From positions 62,001 to 126,000 of the forward strand of contig JAHDNF010000005.1 in NCBI GenBank assembly GCA_018435605.1: a stretch of DNA of 64,000 nt, written 5' to 3'. The notes under the pieces were generated by a model. It searched no databases. It saw only the letters and a list, made by a program, of their open reading frames with translations, and was not told the origin of the DNA. Positions 47,104 to 56,295 of the stretch are shown here, piece after piece. This stretch comes from a bacterium. GTDB lineage: Bacteria; Auribacterota; Auribacteria; Auribacterales; Auribacteraceae. A program made the translations under genes and the position numbers. Each line of letters starts with the position of its first letter. Position 1 is the first letter of the stretch.

Positions 47104-47814
47104 ATGTCTTACGGCACACTGTACGTTGTCGCGACGCCCATAGGCAACTTGGATGATATAAGCCTGCGCGCCTTACAAACCCTCAAATCGGTCGATGTGT
47201 GTCTTGCCGAGGATACCCGCCACACCCAAAAATTGTTTGCCCATTTCGATATTCCGTTTAATCTAAAAAGCTGTTACCGGTTTAACGAAAAAACGCGCGT
47301 AAACGGTATTATAGATATGCTTGAGAAAGGTAAATCCGTAGCGCTGGTCAGCGATGCGGGAATGCCCGGAATATCCGATCCGGGAGAACGCATAATCCGC
47401 GAGGTTATCGATGCCGGACTGCCGGTTACCGTAATACCTGGCGCGTGTTCGCCTCTGGTAGCTCTGGTTTTGTCCGGTATGCGCATGGACAGGTTTGCCT
47501 TCGAGGGTTTTTTACCGCGCAAAGGCAACAAACGCAATAAACTCCTGAGAAAAATAGAGTCCAACGACGCTACGTCAATGGTATTCGAATCTGCCTTGCG
47601 AATAGAACCTCTTCTTGCCGATATACTTGCTATATGCGGAGACAGAAAAATAGCCCTGTGCCGTGAATTGACCAAGTTGTACGAAGATGTGCAACGTGGG
47701 AGTTGCTCGCAAATGATCGGGAAACTATCCGCCGGCGAACTTAAACTCAAAGGCGAGTTTGTGGTGGTGATAGAAGGCAGGGAATCGTTCGACAAACGCC
47801 TGCGCGGAGCTTAG
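47104..47814 (+). CDS. rsmI: 16S rRNA (cytidine1402-2'-O)-methyltransferase
   Basis: 236 residues, a tetrapyrrole-methylase fold. The start has VVATPIGNLDDISLRAL and LAEDTRHTQKLFAHFDI; GMPGISDPGERII binds AdoMet. It methylates the ribose of C1402 in 16S rRNA. It is shorter than E. coli RsmI because the C-terminal tail is absent, which is common. AGGAG lies before the ATG; 22 bases follow the protease stop. Confidence 0.92.
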   Translation: MSYGTLYVVATPIGNLDDISLRALQTLKSVDVCLAEDTRHTQKLFAHFDIPFNLKSCYRFNEKTRVNGIIDMLEKGKSVALVSDAGMPGISDPGERIIREVIDAGLPVTVIPGACSPLVALVLSGMRMDRFAFEGFLPRKGNKRNKLLRKIESNDATSMVFESALRIEPLLADILAICGDRKIALCRELTKLYEDVQRGSCSQMIGKLSAGELKLKGEFVVVIEGRESFDKRLRGA

Positions 47815-47921
47815 ATAGATGCGCGTATGAAATCCTTGCGTTTGACGCCCGATATCTATACAATACAAAATATATCGAATATTTTTTGAACCGCAACCGT
47901 CTATAATAGGTAGCAGTAAAG

Positions 47922-48524
47922 ATGACTAGCAATGAGTTGCCGGAAATATCGGATAACGAGCTGGTAGAAAAAATCCGGCAAGGTGATTTAGAAGCGTTTC
48001 ATGAAATCGTACTGCGATATGAAAAAAAAGTTTTGGCAGTGGCGTTCGGAATAGTGCACAACGAGTTTGACGCCAAGGATGTCGCGCAGAACGTGTTTCT
48101 TAAGATGCATAAGTCGCTGGATAAATTTAGAGGCGATTCGCGATTTTATACTTGGCTGTACCGTATAACGGTGAACGTGGCTATAGATTTTATGCGCAAA
48201 AATAAACGCACAATGAACGTGGAGTTTGACGACCATATAAAACTTGATATCGATTCCGACGTGCCGGTTTCAGCGCATAAAAAATCGTTGCCGCGAGATG
48301 AAGTTATGAGAGACGAGCTGTACGAGAAAATGCGGTCAGCGATCGATTCCTTAAGCGACGAACATCGCTCGGCGCTGGTACTGCGAGAGATGGAGGATTT
48401 ATCTTATCAGGAGATAGCGGAAACTCTAAATTGCTCGATAGGAACTGTGATGTCCCGGTTATATTATGCTCGCAGAAAGGTACAGAAACTGCTCAAACCG
48501 TACTTGAATGGGCAGGAGGTGTGA
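47922..48524 (+). CDS. ECF-type RNA polymerase sigma factor (RpoE-like)
   Basis: 200 residues with region 2 (DAKDVAQNVFLKMHKSL, FYTWLYRITVNVAIDFMRK) and region 4 (LSYQEIAETLNCSIGTVMSR). These factors control extracytoplasmic stress or surface genes. The anti-sigma-like gene starts at the stop and is coupled. The TATAAT at 47900-47905 has no matching -35, so the promoter is unclear. Confidence 0.92.
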   Translation: MTSNELPEISDNELVEKIRQGDLEAFHEIVLRYEKKVLAVAFGIVHNEFDAKDVAQNVFLKMHKSLDKFRGDSRFYTWLYRITVNVAIDFMRKNKRTMNVEFDDHIKLDIDSDVPVSAHKKSLPRDEVMRDELYEKMRSAIDSLSDEHRSALVLREMEDLSYQEIAETLNCSIGTVMSRLYYARRKVQKLLKPYLNGQEV

Positions 48525-48525
48525 A

Positions 48526-49062
48526 ATGATGGAACACGACAAAGAGTATTACTACCGCCTAATCAGCGCCATGCTCGATAACGAACTGAACTCCGACCAG
48601 CAGAATGAACTGGACGAATTTATCGCTCAGAACCCTGATTTTCAAGACGAATTCGACGGGTTTGCCGAATCATCCAAACTCGCTGGGGCTTTTTTGAAAG
48701 ACGCGGGCAAAAGTGTAGAACACATCTCTGTGTGGTCTGCCGTAGCGGACGCTGTATCCGCGGATTTTGACATTGAACGCCGCCTGCCGCGCGAAACCGG
48801 AAAAATCATTCCGGCAGTATTCGGCAAAAAACGGCGTGTCGCTTGGATATCGTCGGCTTTGGCCGCTAGCATATTGATTTTTTTCGGATTTTATCTTTTT
48901 ATTTTTCCAGATAAACCATATAATCAAACGGACAATATGTGTATTGTAGAATCGGTGGAATCGGAATCGTCATCGGTTATGGTGTTCAAAGATACCGATA
49001 CCAACACGACCATAATATGGATGTTTTCTTCACGGCCTTCTGAAGGGGGGATAACTTCATGA
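48526..49062 (+). CDS. Putative anti-sigma factor (single-pass membrane protein)
   Basis: 178 residues from the ATG at 48526 (GGAGG at good spacing); a GTG upstream would place the site inside the frame. The N-terminal helix-rich 45 residues (RLISAMLDNELNSDQQNELD) resemble zf-HC2/RsgI-type anti-sigma domains but lack the His-Cys residues. A transmembrane helix lies at about 105-127 (SALAASILIFFGFYLFIF) and the C-terminal part is periplasmic. Its start follows the sigma stop by one base, which is the main basis for the call. Confidence 0.75.
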   Translation: MMEHDKEYYYRLISAMLDNELNSDQQNELDEFIAQNPDFQDEFDGFAESSKLAGAFLKDAGKSVEHISVWSAVADAVSADFDIERRLPRETGKIIPAVFGKKRRVAWISSALAASILIFFGFYLFIFPDKPYNQTDNMCIVESVESESSSVMVFKDTDTNTTIIWMFSSRPSEGGITS

Positions 49063-49496
49063 AGTATTTTTTCGCAATCTTGGGATTCATTATGTTTTTC
49101 GTAGCGGGGTCGGTTTTTGTGCATGACGCGGACGCGCAGACCATTCAGGTAAGCGTCAGATCGGTGAAGGCATCTAATAATTCGTCAGGCATGTCGCCAG
49201 CTCTAAACGACATAAAATCTCAGCTCGGACGCCTCAACTATTCGGCTTATACCCTGCTCAAAAAAGATTCAGGGACAGGCCAGCCCGGCAATAACGTGCA
49301 ATTCGTATTGCCTGACGGAGACCAGATGACGGTGCAAATCAGCGGAATCGACGGTTCGTTTGTCAACCTGCAGGTAACCCTTAAACAGGCGGGGCTCAAA
49401 ACAAATTTCAGGATCGTCAACGGAGGTACCGTAATCATCGGCGGAAACCAGTATGAAGACGGAGCCATGGTTATCGCCTTATCCGCTTCGTTTTAA
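49059..49496 (+). CDS. Hypothetical secreted protein of the ECF sigma unit
   Basis: 145 residues with a signal peptide (YFFAILGFIMFFVAGSVFV, cleavage near ADAQ). The mature domain of about 115 residues is Ser/Gly/Asn-rich and beta-prone (GNNVQFVLPDGDQMTVQISG). The start overlaps the preceding stop as ATGA, so it belongs to the sigma operon. It might be a signal-sensing or periplasmic partner of the anti-sigma factor; that is inference. I do not recognise the family. Confidence 0.7.
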   Translation: MKYFFAILGFIMFFVAGSVFVHDADAQTIQVSVRSVKASNNSSGMSPALNDIKSQLGRLNYSAYTLLKKDSGTGQPGNNVQFVLPDGDQMTVQISGIDGSFVNLQVTLKQAGLKTNFRIVNGGTVIIGGNQYEDGAMVIALSASF

Positions 49497-49640
49497 TGCG
49501 GAAACCATCTTATCTGACCGCTCGTTATTTTCTTGATGAACTGTGCTTACTTTGTTTATTATATACTTATGAAAGTCCTTAAAAGTCGCTCTAATGACGT
49601 GTGCCGATGCGTACAACATTTAGCAGGGAGATTTTCTTTC

Positions 49641-50477
49641 ATGAAAAAGTATTTTATAGTGCCGCTACTCTGTTTGTCGCTGACAATTACCCAATTCGCA
49701 CAAGGAGAGGATACCGATATGAATTCACAACCGTATACCGCCCGGGAAAGACAGTTTTTGATTGATCTGGCTCGCGCGTCTGTGTACTTCTATTTGCACG
49801 ACAAATCGTTGCCGAAAATAGACGAATCGACATTGCCCGATTCATTCAAAGAAAAACGCGGGTGTTTTGTAACCCTCGAAGCTCGCGGACAGGGTTTGCG
49901 CGGGTGTATCGGCTATATATTGCCGGTCAACAGACTGCTTGACAATGTTATTGACAGAGCGGTAGATGCCGCTGTACGAGACCCGCGGTTTCGTCCGGTT
50001 ACTTTCGATGAATTAAAAAATATAAAGATAGAAATAAGCATACTCACCGTACCGCGTGAACTGAATGTTCAGACGCCTGAGGAACTGCTCGACGCCATCG
50101 AACCTATGCGCCACGGCGTAGTTTTAAAGACTCCCTACGGGTCGTCGACTTATCTTCCGCAGGTATGGGAACAGCTAACCGACAAAGAAACGTTCCTCAG
50201 CAGTCTATGCGCTAAACACGGAGCACCGAGGGATATGTGGCGTCAGACGTCGCGAGTGTCGGTATCGCTGTACGAAGCCATTGTTTTCCATGAAGATACA
50301 TACGGCAGGATTATCGTGCCCGGCGCGGGAGCTGTAGCCGGACCGGGCGGAGCCGTAATCATCGGAAAAGTCGCGTGGAACGGTCATGATATGGAAGCCA
50401 AGCGTGTTCCTGAGGGTACCCGCATAGAACCGCTTTCCATTTTGGATCCTTCGTCGGATATTATTATTGGAAAATGA
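49641..50477 (+). CDS. AMMECR1-domain protein with signal peptide
   Basis: 278 residues from the ATG at 49641 (AGGGAG site). The signal peptide (KKYFIVPLLCLSLTITQFAQG) is followed by a full AMMECR1 domain: GCFVTLEARGQGLRGCIGY, RDPRFRPVTFDELKNIKIEI and the catalytic-looking LPQVWEQL. A 55-residue Gly-rich tail follows. AMMECR1 proteins are usually cytosolic and linked to MEMO and radical SAM genes; here no such neighbours exist and the protein is apparently exported. The function is unknown. Confidence 0.82.
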   Translation: MKKYFIVPLLCLSLTITQFAQGEDTDMNSQPYTARERQFLIDLARASVYFYLHDKSLPKIDESTLPDSFKEKRGCFVTLEARGQGLRGCIGYILPVNRLLDNVIDRAVDAAVRDPRFRPVTFDELKNIKIEISILTVPRELNVQTPEELLDAIEPMRHGVVLKTPYGSSTYLPQVWEQLTDKETFLSSLCAKHGAPRDMWRQTSRVSVSLYEAIVFHEDTYGRIIVPGAGAVAGPGGAVIIGKVAWNGHDMEAKRVPEGTRIEPLSILDPSSDIIIGK

Positions 50478-50542
50478 TATATCGCCTGCGATACGGCATT
50501 ATCCGCATCGGCAGTTAATTCGTTAGTAAGAGAAAACATAAA

Positions 50543-51091
50543 ATGCGAACATGGTTTAAATTCTGGCGAAAACGGCAGTTATTCATAAAACGCGATCTCA
50601 AAAAAACACGCCTGTTTAAAATATTGGGACACCGGATTTTCTCAAAAATGCTTTGGAAAATTGACAAAAGCGCAATCGCCGGCGGTCTTAGCCTCGGTCT
50701 TTTTATAGCTTTTATGCCAACCTTGGGTTTTCAGATGATTCTTGCCGCGTTAGGCGCGATTCTCCTAAAGGTCAACCTTCCCATAGCGTTGGTAGCTTGT
50801 TGGGTCACCAATCCGTTGACAGTTATTCCTATTTATACGGCCGAATGGCGGCTGGGAAAACTTATACTAGAGGATTTTACGGCCATCAGGGTTGTCTTTG
50901 ACCTTTACGCGGTTGAAGGCAGGACGGTTAAGATTATTATGCACGGGTTATATCTTTGGACAGGTTCGCTTGTGTTTTCTTTGGCGTCGGCATTGACAGC
51001 TAATGTTGCTGTACGGACATTATGGATGATATCCGAATATATACAGAAACCGGATTTTATCAAAAAAAATCGAATACGAAAACAGGAATAA
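50543..51091 (+). CDS. DUF2062 membrane protein
   Basis: 182 residues with about three hydrophobic helices. The segment AGGLSLGLFIAFMPTLGFQM followed by NLPIALVACWVTNPLT is the DUF2062 signature. The function is unknown; the gene often lies next to glycosyltransferase or membrane-lipid genes. It precedes the DUF2723 gene by 7 bases and is probably cotranscribed with it. The N-terminus is highly basic. Confidence 0.85.
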   Translation: MRTWFKFWRKRQLFIKRDLKKTRLFKILGHRIFSKMLWKIDKSAIAGGLSLGLFIAFMPTLGFQMILAALGAILLKVNLPIALVACWVTNPLTVIPIYTAEWRLGKLILEDFTAIRVVFDLYAVEGRTVKIIMHGLYLWTGSLVFSLASALTANVAVRTLWMISEYIQKPDFIKKNRIRKQE

Positions 51092-51098
51092 CCACCGG

Positions 51099-52859
51099 TT
51101 GCGCAGGTATTTTGATTATAGGATAGTAAACGCGGCGCGTGCTGTGCCTGCGGAAGCATGGTTTGTCGGGCTGATAGTTTTAGTCAGTTCTTTGGTGTAT
51201 GCCCTCACATTGTGCCCCACCGTATACATGGGCGACAGCGGCGAATTGTCCGCTACAGCCATAACAGCCGGTATTGCCCACTCTCCGGGTTACCCGTTAT
51301 TTGTAATTCTCGGATTTATTTTTTCCAAGCTGATTCCCGGCGCGGGATCGGCACTGGACATAAATTTGTTTTCAGCCTTTTTCGGATGCGCTACACTTCT
51401 CTTATTCTACGGAATGATGCGGTATGCGGACTGCCCGCGCATTACTGCCTGCGCTACCGCGCTGACGTTCGGTTTTATAAATCCGGTCTGGTCGCAGGCC
51501 GTGGTAGCAAGGGTATATACTTTAAACAACGCCCTTATGGTAGGCGCGTTGTGGTGTCTGTTCGCCTACGAGCGCACCGGACGATGGCGCATGATGCAGT
51601 GGTACGCGCTTGTTCTTGGGTTCGGGCTGGCAAACAATCCTCTGTCAGTTTTGACCGTACCGGTAGCGGTGTGTTATTTATTCACTGTGCCTCCTTGTGC
51701 AAAATTACGGTTGAAACAAATTATCGTTACGCCCGCGTGGCTTTTACCCGGATTAACACTGTACGCATACCTGCCGTTGCGCGCTCTTTTCGATCCGAGG
51801 GTTCACTGGGGCAAACCGGGCATAGACAGGAGTTTATGGCGATACATCCTGCGTAGCGAATACACAGGCAGGCAATATGTTCAGTCGGTATCTGACGCAT
51901 TGGAGGTAATACGGCATTATTTGTCTTTACTTCCATTGGAGTACACAGCGGCCGGATGCGCAGTTATAGCGCTGGGAATTTATATTAGCGCAAAAAAGTC
52001 TATGCGTATGACAATTTCGCTTTTTTTAATGTATTCGCTAAATATCGTTTTAATGATCGCGCACAGCCCCCATACAGATATATTTTTCTGGCCGCGCTAC
52101 GTACTGCCGTCGTTCATAAGCGTCTGCGTATGGTTCGGGTTCGGATTACAACACATATCGGCAACTTTTTTGAGGCGCAGATGGGCGCGGATTGCCGTTT
52201 TCGCTATGCCTTTGTGGCTTATAACAGCCAATTTCCACGACAACAACCGTAGCGGCCAGTATTTGGCTTTCGATTACGGTATGTTTATACTGAACCAACT
52301 GCCGCGCGGCGCACACCTTGTTTCAGCCGGCGAAGATACAATCACATTTTCGCTTATATACCTGCATCGCGCGCGAGGTATCCGCCCTGACATAAAACTT
52401 TATACGCCGGGTGTTGTGCCCGGAGAAATGCCGCCTGAAATGCCTGACGGAGCGGATTTGTTCACTACACGCGACACTTTGTTTGAATCAGTCGGGGTTG
52501 CATGCGTACCCTACGGACTGGTATTTAAAGTTGCCGCACCCGAACAGGAAATTCCTCAATTTACCGATTGGGACGTATGGCGTGTGCGTAATCTATATAC
52601 CCCTGATATCCATTTCGATTACACAGCAAGGACGCTTCTTGGCAACTACTATTTTATGCGGGCTTTGAACTGCGCAAGGAGTAGCATGGAATCCGCATTG
52701 GAATATATTCATAAAGCTCTGCAGACAGGGCACGATGTGGCGGGCGTCCAGTATAACGCCGGCTCTTTTCTGTTAAGTCAAGGATACACAGCGGACGCCA
52801 GACGCTGTTTCGAGCGGGTTAGGGCTATAAACCGGCATATATCCATACCTGATATTTAA
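51099..52859 (+). CDS. DUF2723 (TMEM260/POMT-like) membrane protein
   Basis: 586 residues with about ten transmembrane helices and a soluble C-terminal part (about 440-586) with TPR-like helices. LCPTVYMGDSGELSATAIT and GIAHSPGYPLFVILG is the family hallmark: an acidic active-site-like loop resembling PMT-type O-mannosyltransferases. It may glycosylate exported proteins. The TTG start is the first plausible codon after the DUF2062 stop, with AGGA upstream. Enzyme activity is inferred from the family only. Confidence 0.85.
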   Translation: MRRYFDYRIVNAARAVPAEAWFVGLIVLVSSLVYALTLCPTVYMGDSGELSATAITAGIAHSPGYPLFVILGFIFSKLIPGAGSALDINLFSAFFGCATLLLFYGMMRYADCPRITACATALTFGFINPVWSQAVVARVYTLNNALMVGALWCLFAYERTGRWRMMQWYALVLGFGLANNPLSVLTVPVAVCYLFTVPPCAKLRLKQIIVTPAWLLPGLTLYAYLPLRALFDPRVHWGKPGIDRSLWRYILRSEYTGRQYVQSVSDALEVIRHYLSLLPLEYTAAGCAVIALGIYISAKKSMRMTISLFLMYSLNIVLMIAHSPHTDIFFWPRYVLPSFISVCVWFGFGLQHISATFLRRRWARIAVFAMPLWLITANFHDNNRSGQYLAFDYGMFILNQLPRGAHLVSAGEDTITFSLIYLHRARGIRPDIKLYTPGVVPGEMPPEMPDGADLFTTRDTLFESVGVACVPYGLVFKVAAPEQEIPQFTDWDVWRVRNLYTPDIHFDYTARTLLGNYYFMRALNCARSSMESALEYIHKALQTGHDVAGVQYNAGSFLLSQGYTADARRCFERVRAINRHISIPDI

Positions 52860-52910
52860 AATAAAAAGAGTTAAAAAAATACTTGTCAACCCATTGCTAA
52901 ACCAGCACAA

Positions 52911-52939
52911 TTGACAATATTCAACCGGCGTGATACAAA
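52911..52939 (+). promoter_or_regulatory. Candidate promoter of the TPR-like gene
   Basis: Consensus TTGACA at 52911-52916, 17-base spacer, moderate TACAAA at 52934-52939. The -35 box is the right arm of an inverted repeat TTGTCAA (52883-52889) / TTGACAA (52911-52917), which could be an operator. Confidence 0.5.
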
Positions 52940-52987
52940 CAAACTCTTAATAAATTTTTGCTGTAACCCAAACAGGATTGCGTTTCA

Positions 52988-53512
52988 ATGAATAGATATA
53001 CAGTGAGTATGTTCGCCATAGTTCATCCGGTTTTGTGTGCTGTAGCCGGCTGGAACCTGCTGGCTTGGCTGGGCAGAAAATCCAGACCGCGTACATGGCG
53101 CGATTTGCCGGAAAACATAATTAAAATCATCGACGAATACTCCTATGACGACACAAGTAAAGAAACTATTTCGCAAATAAAACACCGTCATTTACAGATA
53201 AAAGATATGGACGAGCGCAAAAGCGTGCTTCAATCGTGTTATTTATCGGTGGCTATAGATTATTTCGTCAACCGCGACTACCGGTACGCTCTGCGGGCGA
53301 TTAAACAGGCAGAGAACGCTTACCGGCATCTGCTTAAAGCGGATCAGGGGTATCGGCGCAAAGCGGAATCGCTTCATTATTATACCTGTCTGCTGTGGGG
53401 AATAATTATGTACCTGAAAGGATACGACCGGCAAGCAGGGTACCGGTTGAAAAAATGTCTCAAATCCGGTCATGATCCGGCAATAGAAAAATTTATCGCA
53501 ACCTTGAAATGA
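52988..53512 (+). CDS. Hypothetical TPR-like protein with N-terminal hydrophobic segment
   Basis: 174 residues. A short hydrophobic N-terminus (SMFAIVHPVLCAVAGWNLLAWL) may be an anchor. The rest is helical, with tandem TPR-like pairs (SVAIDYFVNRDYRYALRAIK and a later YLKGYDRQAGYRLKKCL). No family was recognised. It is flanked by its own promoter and a 258-base gap. At its end a perfect 17-bp palindrome (53510-53526, TGAAAATC-A-GATTTTCA) includes the stop. Confidence 0.6.
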   Translation: MNRYTVSMFAIVHPVLCAVAGWNLLAWLGRKSRPRTWRDLPENIIKIIDEYSYDDTSKETISQIKHRHLQIKDMDERKSVLQSCYLSVAIDYFVNRDYRYALRAIKQAENAYRHLLKADQGYRRKAESLHYYTCLLWGIIMYLKGYDRQAGYRLKKCLKSGHDPAIEKFIATLK

Positions 53513-53526
53513 AAATCAGATTTTCA
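53510..53526. repeat. Perfect 17-bp palindrome at the TPR-like gene stop
   Basis: TGAAAATC, a single A, GATTTTCA. No T tract follows, so it is not an obvious terminator. The gap to the thioesterase gene (53513-53770) shows nothing further besides a direct repeat of ATACCCTGA. Confidence 0.35.
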
Positions 53527-53770
53527 TGGCAATACCCTGAACGGTGTGATACCCTGACAAAATAAGGCAAAGCTAGTAAACGAACCATTGAATGCATGTA
53601 GCAATCTAATTTAGAAAACCTGTGATAATTTTACCGGAAACCTTCTGTCAGTGCGAGCCGTCATAGATAGTTTAAGTGTTTTTTAAGATGTTGCCGCTAC
53701 GGTTTACTTCTCTAAATTATATGACTTTTAAAGCAATGACAGATTTTTTAGAGGTATAAGGAAAAACCGA

Positions 53771-54241
53771 ATGAAACGCAAACTCCCGTCTTTCGACTGT
53801 TGTTTTTGTTGCAGTGGCGTCAACCCGAAAGGACTGAGGGCGCAATTCCATGTTGAAGGAAACAAGATTACCGGTTCCTATCAGGCTCCGCCGGAATACT
53901 GCGGGTATCCCGGTATAACACACGGCGGAATAACCGCCACACTGCTAGATGAAGCCATGACATGGGCGGCTACCGTTTATAAAAACACATTTCATTATGC
54001 CGGCGAAATCAAAGTGCGTTATCGGCGGCCTGTGCCTACAGACAGCGAAATCATCATAACAGCTTATGTCAGCGACATAATGAAAAAAATAGTCGTTACC
54101 GCCGGACAAATAGAAACTTCCAACGGCACAATACTTGCTTGCGCTGAAGGGAAATATTACCCGATGTCCGAAGAACAAGATACCGCCATCAAACAAAATA
54201 TGCGCGGAGATGTTGCTTTTTTCGATTCCGGACAACAATAA
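53771..54241 (+). CDS. PaaI-type hotdog thioesterase
   Basis: 156 residues with a single hotdog domain. CGYPGITHGGITATLLDEAM carries the HGG motif and the acidic residue expected for PaaI/DUF4442-type acyl-CoA thioesterases. A four-Cys start (FDCCFCCSGVNPKG) is common in a subgroup. It hydrolyses acyl-CoA in the cytosol; the acyl group is unknown. AAGGA lies before the ATG. Confidence 0.85.
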   Translation: MKRKLPSFDCCFCCSGVNPKGLRAQFHVEGNKITGSYQAPPEYCGYPGITHGGITATLLDEAMTWAATVYKNTFHYAGEIKVRYRRPVPTDSEIIITAYVSDIMKKIVVTAGQIETSNGTILACAEGKYYPMSEEQDTAIKQNMRGDVAFFDSGQQ

Positions 54242-54285
54242 ATCTGCTTAGTGATCAAATTATATACTATAAGGAGGATTTGAAC

Positions 54286-56046
54286 ATGGCTGACAAAAAG
54301 AAAAACAAAAACGAAAGTTTTTCTAAAAAAACACCCAAACCGGTTAACACCGAAAAAACCACAGGTTCAGACTACTCAGCCCCTGTGCCGCCCGCGCCTT
54401 CAAAATCCGGCAACTTGCTTATTACCGTCGGTTTGATAGCCGCGGTAGCCGCAATAGCGGGTATTTTAATGTTTGCAAAAAAAGAAACGTCTGTAGAATC
54501 ACAGCAAGAAACAGTTGCCGAACAGGCTGGACAAGCCCAAACCCAGTCGCCCCAAGTGCCGGTAGCTTCCCTGACCGCTACGCAGTCGCAAAAAGCTGAA
54601 GTTCCCGCACCTCCTTCGCAAAAACAAGCCGAACCTGAAAAAAACGTAACAGAAGAAAAAACCGTTAAAGATACCAAAACTGATCAGCCTGCGCCTGCTA
54701 CGACCGCCCCTGTAGGAACGCCTTCTGCACCTGCCGCCTTGACCGCGGCACAGCCGGGCACAGCCGTTCCGGCGGTACACGCCGGGATGTCTGCACCCAT
54801 GGTTCCGGCATTGCGAACAGACCAGCTCGCGTCTCGAAATGTTGCGGCAATGCCCCGCGCTACCGGGGTTTCCACAGCCGCGACTCAACAATACAAACAT
54901 GTTACCGCGCAAGATTTTACCGGCGTATCTCAACCTTCTGTGCCTCGCCAAATCGCGCAGGCGCTACCCAGAGACCTCGCGCGGGAAGCCCATCAGCAAC
55001 GCATTGCTGAAGTACCTGAAGAACTCGGCATAGACTCAAATACGCCCATCGGGTTTATCGCTATGCCCGACGGCGGAAGCCAGTTTATCGTATACAACGA
55101 CAATCAGGCGGTTTCAAAAGTGTTCACCATAAATAAAGACGGATCTAAAAACATCCGCGAAATCGACGAAAACGGCAGGGTTTCATCGGAAACTACCGGC
55201 GATACCACAGTAACCTATTCATACACCGATCTTGACAACGGAAATACGCTGGTTGCCGTATCCGACGAAAGCGGTGAGGTTACTCAACGGCGCGTATACA
55301 ATGATTCCGGTATCCTTGTGGAAGAAACCGACCTGCTTGAAGATGAGAAATTTACATATACCTACGTATTCGAAGGCGGCCAGCCTGTTTCTTTCGTCAA
55401 AATGGATGCACGTGGCGCTGAAGTCCTCAGCGGCTCGGTCGGCGATATCAGCGAACTTCGCATGCAGTCTTTTTCAGGGCAAACCGCGGGAGCCGTGAAA
55501 TCGTACACATATATCCGAGGCGAACTGGGATCAGTGGAAACGGTAGTAGAAAATAAAGATACCCCTGACGAAGTGGTACGGCATTTTGACCGAAACGGAC
55601 GGCTTACAGGCTTGGAAAAAAAGAAAACCGGCGTTAAATACAGCTTTCAATACGGCGACGACGATTCCATAATAAAAATTACGGCTACAGAGCAGGACGG
55701 TACCACAAGAGAAATCAGCCCTGACGATCCGGATTTTTCTTTTCTCGAAAGCGAAACCGCCCAATTCGATCCGATTGAGTTCAGCAAAGGAATCATCGAC
55801 CACCATAATATAATGCAGTACTACAACCAGAATATGTTATACAAACGGGCAAATCAGGCGACTCAACTTCCTAACCTGCCCACAGCCGATCAGATAACAA
55901 ATACGCCCGGAGTACCTCCTTCGGCCCCGGCGGTTAACTTGCCGCCTGCAGGGCCTGGAATCACCACTCCGGCAGGAGCGTCTTCCGCCCCGGCGCGCGC
56001 GCCTGCCCGCGCTCCGGCGTCTGCTCCGTCTGTACCGCGCAGGTAA
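54286..56046 (+). CDS. Anchored protein with Ala/Pro-rich linkers and YD-like repeats
   Basis: 586 residues from the ATG at 54286 (AAGGAGG at ideal spacing; a TTG two codons upstream is rejected). Residues 1-40 are Lys-rich and cytoplasmic; one helix (LLITVGLIAAVAAIAGILMF) spans the membrane. Then come an Ala/Pro/Gln linker (about 70-250), YD-repeat-like strands (about 285-470, TVTYSYTDLDNGNTLVAV) and a Pro/Ala tail. It precedes the pilus ATPases and ends in a terminator. The function is unknown; surface or periplasmic scaffold is a guess. Confidence 0.65.
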   Translation: MADKKKNKNESFSKKTPKPVNTEKTTGSDYSAPVPPAPSKSGNLLITVGLIAAVAAIAGILMFAKKETSVESQQETVAEQAGQAQTQSPQVPVASLTATQSQKAEVPAPPSQKQAEPEKNVTEEKTVKDTKTDQPAPATTAPVGTPSAPAALTAAQPGTAVPAVHAGMSAPMVPALRTDQLASRNVAAMPRATGVSTAATQQYKHVTAQDFTGVSQPSVPRQIAQALPRDLAREAHQQRIAEVPEELGIDSNTPIGFIAMPDGGSQFIVYNDNQAVSKVFTINKDGSKNIREIDENGRVSSETTGDTTVTYSYTDLDNGNTLVAVSDESGEVTQRRVYNDSGILVEETDLLEDEKFTYTYVFEGGQPVSFVKMDARGAEVLSGSVGDISELRMQSFSGQTAGAVKSYTYIRGELGSVETVVENKDTPDEVVRHFDRNGRLTGLEKKKTGVKYSFQYGDDDSIIKITATEQDGTTREISPDDPDFSFLESETAQFDPIEFSKGIIDHHNIMQYYNQNMLYKRANQATQLPNLPTADQITNTPGVPPSAPAVNLPPAGPGITTPAGASSAPARAPARAPASAPSVPRR

Positions 56047-56085
56047 CTAGGCGACAAAATTATATATTCGAATTAGGTCAATCGC

Positions 56086-56128
56086 GCCATTGCCGCAGAT
56101 CCGTTACGGGTTTGCGGCAATGGCTTTT
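56086..56128 (+). terminator. Intrinsic terminator after the anchored protein gene
   Basis: Perfect 12-bp stem (56086-56097, GCCATTGCCGCA, with 56113-56124), 15-base loop and TTTT tail. It separates the anchored-protein gene from the pilus cluster. Confidence 0.88.
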
Positions 56129-56295
56129 ATAGGCAATTTTGCGGACACAAAAAAAAAGCGTTTTTCCTGTTTATTTTTATAATCTGTTTTCGCTGTCTGT
56201 CGATAACGATAATAAGGGTATTGGTTTTATATTTAAAAAATAAAATTTCCATACGGATCTTTGTGTTCGGATGTAACTGCGGACAGGCGAAATAT

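Noticed and set aside
47890-47921. ECF-type promoter before the sigma gene (GAACC...TCTATAAT)
   Set aside because: The spacing between the -35-like GAAC and the TCTAT element is about 8 bases, too short for an autoregulated ECF promoter.
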